From: an uncultured Clostridia bacterium
Lineage (GTDB): Bacteria > Bacillota > Clostridia > Peptostreptococcales > Anaerovoracaceae
Direction of reading: 5' to 3'
Length of the DNA: 64,000 nt
Assembly (NCBI GenBank): GCA_937900415.1
Contig: CALCEY010000010.1
Location: 124,001-188,000, forward strand
The notes under the pieces were generated by a model, which was given only the letters and a program-made list of their open reading frames with translations, searched no databases and was not told the origin of the DNA. Of this stretch, positions 60,476 to 64,000 are shown piece by piece. The translations under genes and the position numbers were made by a program. The stretch's first letter is position 1, and the number at the start of each line of letters is the position of its first letter.

Positions 60476-60633
60476 AACAGACAACATCTTATTTCATTTT
60501 TGCAGCTGTCTTAACAAACCGGTAAAAATTTAAATTTTCTCTGTTCTGAAAAGACTTGCGGCAGTCAAAATACCAGTCTGTATTGCAAGTACCGGCAAAT
60601 TTAAAATAAATCAATTATTTACGGAGGTTAAAA

Positions 60634-61134
60634 ATGTCATTATATAAACAGTGGCTGGATTTGATGGAGAGCCAGACAGAAGAAACGTTTGAAAATTTTT
60701 GGAAAGAATACAGCGATACCGAAATCAGAGTATATGAATACATTCTGGCCAACAAGGATACCCGCCTGAGCGGCACCTTTAAAGAGCTTTCGGAAAAATT
60801 CAAGGCGGAGCCCGCAATATTCATGGGCTTTCTCGACGGTATCAACACCAGTCTGAACAAAGCCAACGACCTGGAAAGAATCAAAGAAGATACGGCCATC
60901 GAGCTGGATATAGATTTTGAAAAGCTGTTTTTCAACATGCTAAAGGCTGACGCCGATTATCTCTATACCCTTCCGCAGTGGGACGGGGTGCTTTCCGAAG
61001 ATAAAAGAAGAGAAATCGTCAAGGATTTTAAGCGTTCAAAGACAGTTCGCAAAGAAAAGGAGCCGGGTAGAAACGACCCATGTCCTTGCGGTTCTGGGAA
61101 AAAATACAAAAAATGCTGCGGAAAAGATAAATAA
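60634..61134 (+). CDS. SEC-C motif protein of unknown function
   Basis: 166 residues. A mainly helical N-terminal region, then a C-terminal SEC-C zinc motif GRNDPCPCGSGKKYKKCCG like that at the end of SecA, which binds zinc and contacts ribosomes or proteins. The start fits ACGGAGG 8 nt upstream. The role is unknown; a helper in translation or secretion is possible. Confidence 0.85.
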   Translation: MSLYKQWLDLMESQTEETFENFWKEYSDTEIRVYEYILANKDTRLSGTFKELSEKFKAEPAIFMGFLDGINTSLNKANDLERIKEDTAIELDIDFEKLFFNMLKADADYLYTLPQWDGVLSEDKRREIVKDFKRSKTVRKEKEPGRNDPCPCGSGKKYKKCCGKDK

Positions 61135-61188
61135 CACGCTTCGCCGCTCTGACTGATTTACAATATAAAATAGAAAGGAAATCATTTC

Positions 61189-61872
61189 ATGCGTAAAGAA
61201 AATTCAATACAGCTGTCGGTGATACAGCATCAAAACGATTTTATTTTCAGAACTTTCGTCTGGATGTTTGCAGGCTTGTTGGTAACGGCCGCCTGCTCGT
61301 GGATCACCTATGCTTCAAACCTTTTTTGGTATTTCATATATCAGAACTCTTTTACAGTCTTGTTAATTGCGGAAGTCGCAGTCGTTCTGTTATTTTCATT
61401 TTTATTTAAAAGACTGTCGCCTGTGGCTGTAGGCATACTTTTCTTTGCCTATGCCGTACTAAACGGCGTAACTCTCTCGGTGATATTTGCTGTCTACCAG
61501 ATGAGTTCCATCGTAGTTTTATTCCTTGCCGGAGCTGCTCTTTTCGGCGGATTTGCCATATACGGCTACCGCTGCAAAAATAATGTCGCTCGCTGGGGAC
61601 CTATGCTGATGATAACTCTGCTGATAGCAGTCGTCATAAGTCTTGTAAACGCATTTCTGCTTAAAAGCAGCTCGCTGGAAATAGTTATAGACTGCGCCGT
61701 TCTCTTCCTGTTCTTCGGCGTAACGGCTTATGATATGAACATGATAAAGAACTACAGCGCAGCTGCCCTTGAAAGCGACAGAAAGCTATATATCTACGGC
61801 GCTATGCAGCTTTACCTTGACTTTATAAATATTTTCCTGAGACTTCTTTCTCTTTTCGGCAAAGAGAAGTAA
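61189..61872 (+). CDS. Bax inhibitor-1 (BI-1/YccA) family membrane protein
   Basis: 227 residues with seven hydrophobic segments and conserved patterns RTFVWMFAGLLVTA, FAYAVLNGVTLSVIF, FGGFAIYGYRCK, and the C-terminal AYDMNMIKNY with YLDFINIFLRLLSLFG. BI-1 proteins form pH-sensitive calcium leak channels in studied bacteria (YetJ). AGAAAGGAAA precedes ATG. Last of the hom/SEC-C/BI-1 run before a terminator. Confidence 0.9.
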   Translation: MRKENSIQLSVIQHQNDFIFRTFVWMFAGLLVTAACSWITYASNLFWYFIYQNSFTVLLIAEVAVVLLFSFLFKRLSPVAVGILFFAYAVLNGVTLSVIFAVYQMSSIVVLFLAGAALFGGFAIYGYRCKNNVARWGPMLMITLLIAVVISLVNAFLLKSSSLEIVIDCAVLFLFFGVTAYDMNMIKNYSAAALESDRKLYIYGAMQLYLDFINIFLRLLSLFGKEK

Positions 61873-61911
61873 TCCGACGCTTTTCAGCAAAGAAAAATAA
61901 CCCGAAACACA

Positions 61912-61967
61912 AAACCCCGACAGTATATGACTAAATCAGCTGCGACATACTTCGGGGTTTATTTTTC
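61912..61967 (+). terminator. Intrinsic terminator after the BI-1 gene
   Basis: AAACCCCGA/TCGGGGTTT with an inner TATG/CATA pairing, followed by ATTTTT. The region 61968-62080 contains C/T-rich repeats of TTAATTTCC-like words and no gene. Confidence 0.8.
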
Positions 61968-62080
61968 GCCGTTTCCGGCTTAATTTCCCGCTATTTTCGG
62001 GTTAATTCCCGCTCCCGGCTTAATTTCCGGATTCTGCGGCAAAAAGCCTGCTTGCTTATCATTGAAGGCGGCCGGTTTTG

Positions 62081-62416
62081 CTATGCTCTATGGTTTGGAA
62101 CTACCGCAAAATATATCAAATTCTCATCGCTGTCATTTATCAGACTGTGCTCGCAGCCATTCTGGCAATAATGCACGTCTCCTGCTTCAAGTCTTTCATA
62201 TTTCCCCTCAAAAAGAACTTTGCCGCATCCTTCCATGATAAAAATAACTTCACTGCTGCCTTCATGCCTATGCAGACCGATTGAAGCTCCCGGCTCTAAT
62301 CTCCCAAGCATTATGCGGTTATTTTCATCGGCAAACATTTTTACCGCCGTATCTTTTTCTCCGCCTTTAAAATTGTGTAAAGTCTGCTCGCCCATGCTTT
62401 TGAAATCAATTATCAT
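62081..62416 (-). CDS. Small cupin-domain protein
   Basis: 111-residue single-domain beta-barrel. Cupin motif 1 is visible as GASIGLHRHEGSSEVIFIMEG (His-x-His, then Glu) and motif 2 as GDVHYCQNGCEHSLIN, so a metal site is likely. Function cannot be assigned; small cupins include sugar isomerases, sensors and dioxygenase relatives. ATG 62416 was chosen for AGGATGGTG upstream; ATG 62428 is an alternative. Convergent with the BI-1 gene. Confidence 0.82.
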   Translation of the reverse strand: MIIDFKSMGEQTLHNFKGGEKDTAVKMFADENNRIMLGRLEPGASIGLHRHEGSSEVIFIMEGCGKVLFEGKYERLEAGDVHYCQNGCEHSLINDSDENLIYFAVVPNHRA

Positions 62417-62582
62417 TATAATCACCATCCTACCGCCGAATTGGCAGCACAAATATCTCCTTCCCTGTAAACCATCTGTATAATTTATTATTTTAGCACA
62501 AGCATAAAGTCAATTCAAAAAAATCATGCCAAAGTCTGTCGATTATGTTACAATATTGTAAAATGAAAGGAATAAGCAAACC

Positions 62583-63209
62583 ATGGTAAAAGCTTCTGAC
62601 ATAAACAAAATATTGGATATACTCGAAGAAACATATCCCGAGGCGGAATGTGCTTTGAATCACATCAACACGTACCAGCTCCTCGTAGCCGTAGTTCTCT
62701 CAGCTCAGACTACTGATAAAGCTGTAAATTTAGTAACTCCCGCTCTGTTTGAGCGATATCCTACACCCTATGAGCTGGCTGAAGCCGACCCGGCGGAGGT
62801 GGCTGAATACATAAAAAAAATCGGAATGTATAAGACAAAATCCAAAAACATAGTCGGGCTGGCAAAGGCTTTAACAGATAATTACGGCGGAGAAGTTCCG
62901 GACGATTACGACGCTCTTATCGCCCTTCCGGGAGTCGGCAGAAAAACTGCCAACGTAGTCCTTTCCGTCGGATTCGGACATCAGAGAATTGCCGTAGATA
63001 CGCATGTTTTCAGAGTAGCCAACAGAATAGGCCTTACTGATGAAAAAGATGTTCTGAAAACGGAGCTTGCGCTGATGGAAAGAATCCCCAAAGATAGATG
63101 GTCCAGAACTCATCACAGCCTCATCTTCCACGGCAGACAGTGTTGCGAAGCCAGAAAGCCAAAATGCGACGACTGCCCGATAGAGGAATATTGCGATTAC
63201 GTCAGATAA
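62583..63209 (+). CDS. nth: Endonuclease III
   Basis: DNA glycosylase/AP lyase removing oxidised pyrimidines. 208 residues with the helix-hairpin-helix LPGVGRKTANVVLS containing the catalytic lysine, the catalytic aspartate in VDTHVFRVANR, and the C-terminal [4Fe-4S] ligands CCEARKPKCDDCPIEEYC. Complete. AAAGGA is about 12 nt before ATG. Confidence 0.97.
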   Translation: MVKASDINKILDILEETYPEAECALNHINTYQLLVAVVLSAQTTDKAVNLVTPALFERYPTPYELAEADPAEVAEYIKKIGMYKTKSKNIVGLAKALTDNYGGEVPDDYDALIALPGVGRKTANVVLSVGFGHQRIAVDTHVFRVANRIGLTDEKDVLKTELALMERIPKDRWSRTHHSLIFHGRQCCEARKPKCDDCPIEEYCDYVR

Positions 63210-63213
63210 ATAA

Positions 63214-63250
63214 GGGATATTCCAATTCATCATTTTGGAATATCCCCGTA
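63214..63250 (+). terminator. Probable terminator after nth
   Basis: GGGATATTCCAA/TTGGAATATCCC, a perfect 12-bp stem with a 9-nt loop, followed by a modest T-rich tail (CGTATTTCTTTT). Confidence 0.65.
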
Positions 63251-63285
63251 TTTCTTTTATGTGGGCTACAGAACAAAAACAATGC

Positions 63286-63329
63286 AAAACCGCTATAACC
63301 GTTGATTTATCGACAGTTATAGCGATTTT
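63286..63329 (-). terminator. Terminator after the right-edge hypothetical gene
   Basis: AAAACCGCTATAAC/GTTATAGCGATTTT stem (one mismatch), 16-nt loop, with TTTTGC after it on the minus strand. Confidence 0.7.
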
Positions 63330-63377
63330 GCCGCCGCTTCTTGTCCTGTAATCTTTTTATGAAGCCTATCCGGCTTT

Positions 63378-64000
63378 TTAATCGAGCCACTCTTTCAAAT
63401 CGTCGCTCGTCCAGCTGTTCCCCTCATCATCGGTAGCTGACCAGCTTCCGTCAGAATAATGCTTGTAATCCGTCCTGCCCTCTTCGCTTTCATAGTATGA
63501 CCATCCGGTTTGATAACGTCCGTCGGACGATGAACTGCCCTTATTGCCTGCCTCTCCGGCAGCTCCTGAAGAATTGCCGCCCAAATTACCGCTGCCTTGT
63601 CCGGCAGTCTTTTGCTCTGCATCAATTGCAGCGATTCTTTCATCATAGTCTTTTATATAAGCTGCTATTTTTGTCTCATATTCAGCAGCTTCATCCTCCG
63701 TACATACTATGCCCGTCTCGTCTTGAATTGTCTGCAATAAGTCCCCGAGCTCTGCCGCCGCATTGCTTAATTGTTCTTTATCGCCGATTTTATCAATATC
63801 CTTCAAGGTATTCCCGGCAAGAATTTTGTCATATTCTTCTTTCAGAACCTTCTGCATATCAGATATAACCGAAAGATACTTCTCCTCTACCTCCTCAATC
63901 ACATCATCTGACTTTTCATATTCGGCATACTCTTCTGAAATATGCTGTAAAACTGCAATTTTATCCTCTCTCGTATCTTTTCCGTTGAAATCTTCTTCCG
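63378..64000 (-). CDS. Hypothetical protein, N-terminal part beyond the window
   Basis: The minus-strand frame is open from the right edge to the stop at 63378, about 207 residues; the GTG at 63902 lies inside and has no ribosome site, so the gene is truncated by the window. The visible part has a charged helical region (EEDFNGKDTREDK to AAYIKDYDERIAAID), probably coiled-coil, then a Gly/Ser-rich linker (about 100-130 residues before the end) and an aromatic C-terminal module (GWSYYESEEGRTDYKHYSDG, GNSWTSDDLKEWLD). No family recognised; the linker-plus-aromatic tail suggests a surface or envelope protein. Confidence 0.7.
   Translation of the reverse strand, partial: EEDFNGKDTREDKIAVLQHISEEYAEYEKSDDVIEEVEEKYLSVISDMQKVLKEEYDKILAGNTLKDIDKIGDKEQLSNAAAELGDLLQTIQDETGIVCTEDEAAEYETKIAAYIKDYDERIAAIDAEQKTAGQGSGNLGGNSSGAAGEAGNKGSSSSDGRYQTGWSYYESEEGRTDYKHYSDGSWSATDDEGNSWTSDDLKEWLD

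Noticed and set aside
1..64000. CRISPR arrays, tRNA or rRNA genes, prophage or transposon genes
   Set aside because: No regularly spaced repeats, cloverleaf sequences, rRNA blocks, integrase or transposase genes were seen by reading.

Overview
The window reads as chromosomal DNA of an anaerobic, probably spore-forming member of the Clostridia. The pointers are an [FeFe]-hydrogenase with NuoE/NuoF-like partners, a membrane pyrophosphatase, ETF/acyl-CoA dehydrogenase and crotonase genes, two family III CoA-transferase genes, the Firmicutes gene order M16 peptidase-dut-HD hydrolase-dnaG-rpoD, a TPP riboswitch in front of thiT, and a very cysteine-rich protein behind a sporulation-type promoter candidate. 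An amino-acid-fermenting lineage of the Anaerovoracaceae (Clostridiales family XIII) type would fit, but this is inference from gene content. No tRNA, rRNA, insertion sequence, prophage or CRISPR array was seen.

Layout: 0-5.8 kb holds the macromolecular-synthesis operon on the minus strand (rpoD runs off the left edge). 5.9-9.2 kb on the plus strand carries the Cys-rich protein, thiamine pyrophosphokinase and an O-acetylhomoserine sulfhydrylase. 9.2-12.9 kb (minus) is an SsuABC/TauABC-like importer operon with a DUF169 gene inside it. 13.1-16.1 kb (minus) has a RarD-type transporter and an unusual YkvI transporter/metallo-beta-lactamase fusion.

The most interesting part is 16.2-31.8 kb (minus): an eleven-gene run nhaC - hotdog ammonia-lyase-like - two CaiB/BaiF CoA-transferases - MalY-type PLP enzyme - saccharopine-dehydrogenase-like protein - acyl-CoA dehydrogenase - etfB - etfA - glycerate-kinase-like protein - enolase-like protein. 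A textbook sigma-54 -24/-12 promoter lies in front of nhaC. Just upstream are a LUD-domain gene and a PAS/AAA+/Fis activator gene that has its own sigma-A promoter. The sigma-54 gene (rpoN) is also in this window, at 57-59 kb. The cluster looks like an inducible fermentative pathway for an amino acid or amine-bearing acid via CoA thioesters. Its last two enzymes carry altered active-site motifs, and I cannot assign the cluster to a named pathway.

31.9-34.2 kb has a small Cys-rich membrane protein, an acidic unknown, glutamate racemase and a ~205-nt rod-shaped non-coding RNA candidate resembling 6S RNA, part of which is duplicated. 34.2-37.9 kb (plus) is pepF, nadK and an RluD-like pseudouridine synthase. 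37.9-44.1 kb (minus) has an exported amidase coupled to a MurE-like ligase, a P-loop ATPase and two DUF975 membrane proteins. 44.3-46.0 kb (plus) is TPP riboswitch-thiT and a crotonase. 46.1-50.2 kb (minus) is hydCBA, a hydrogenase of the electron-bifurcating type. 50.5-57.4 kb (minus) holds a uracil permease, hppA, secG, tpiA, pgk and gap, with gpmI and eno absent from their usual place. rpoN and trmL follow, and the right end carries hom, a SEC-C protein, a BI-1 protein, a cupin, nth and a truncated hypothetical gene.

Many genes sit in tight co-directional runs with 4-20 bp overlaps and clear AGGAGG-like Shine-Dalgarno (SD) sequences; I used these to correct several starts.
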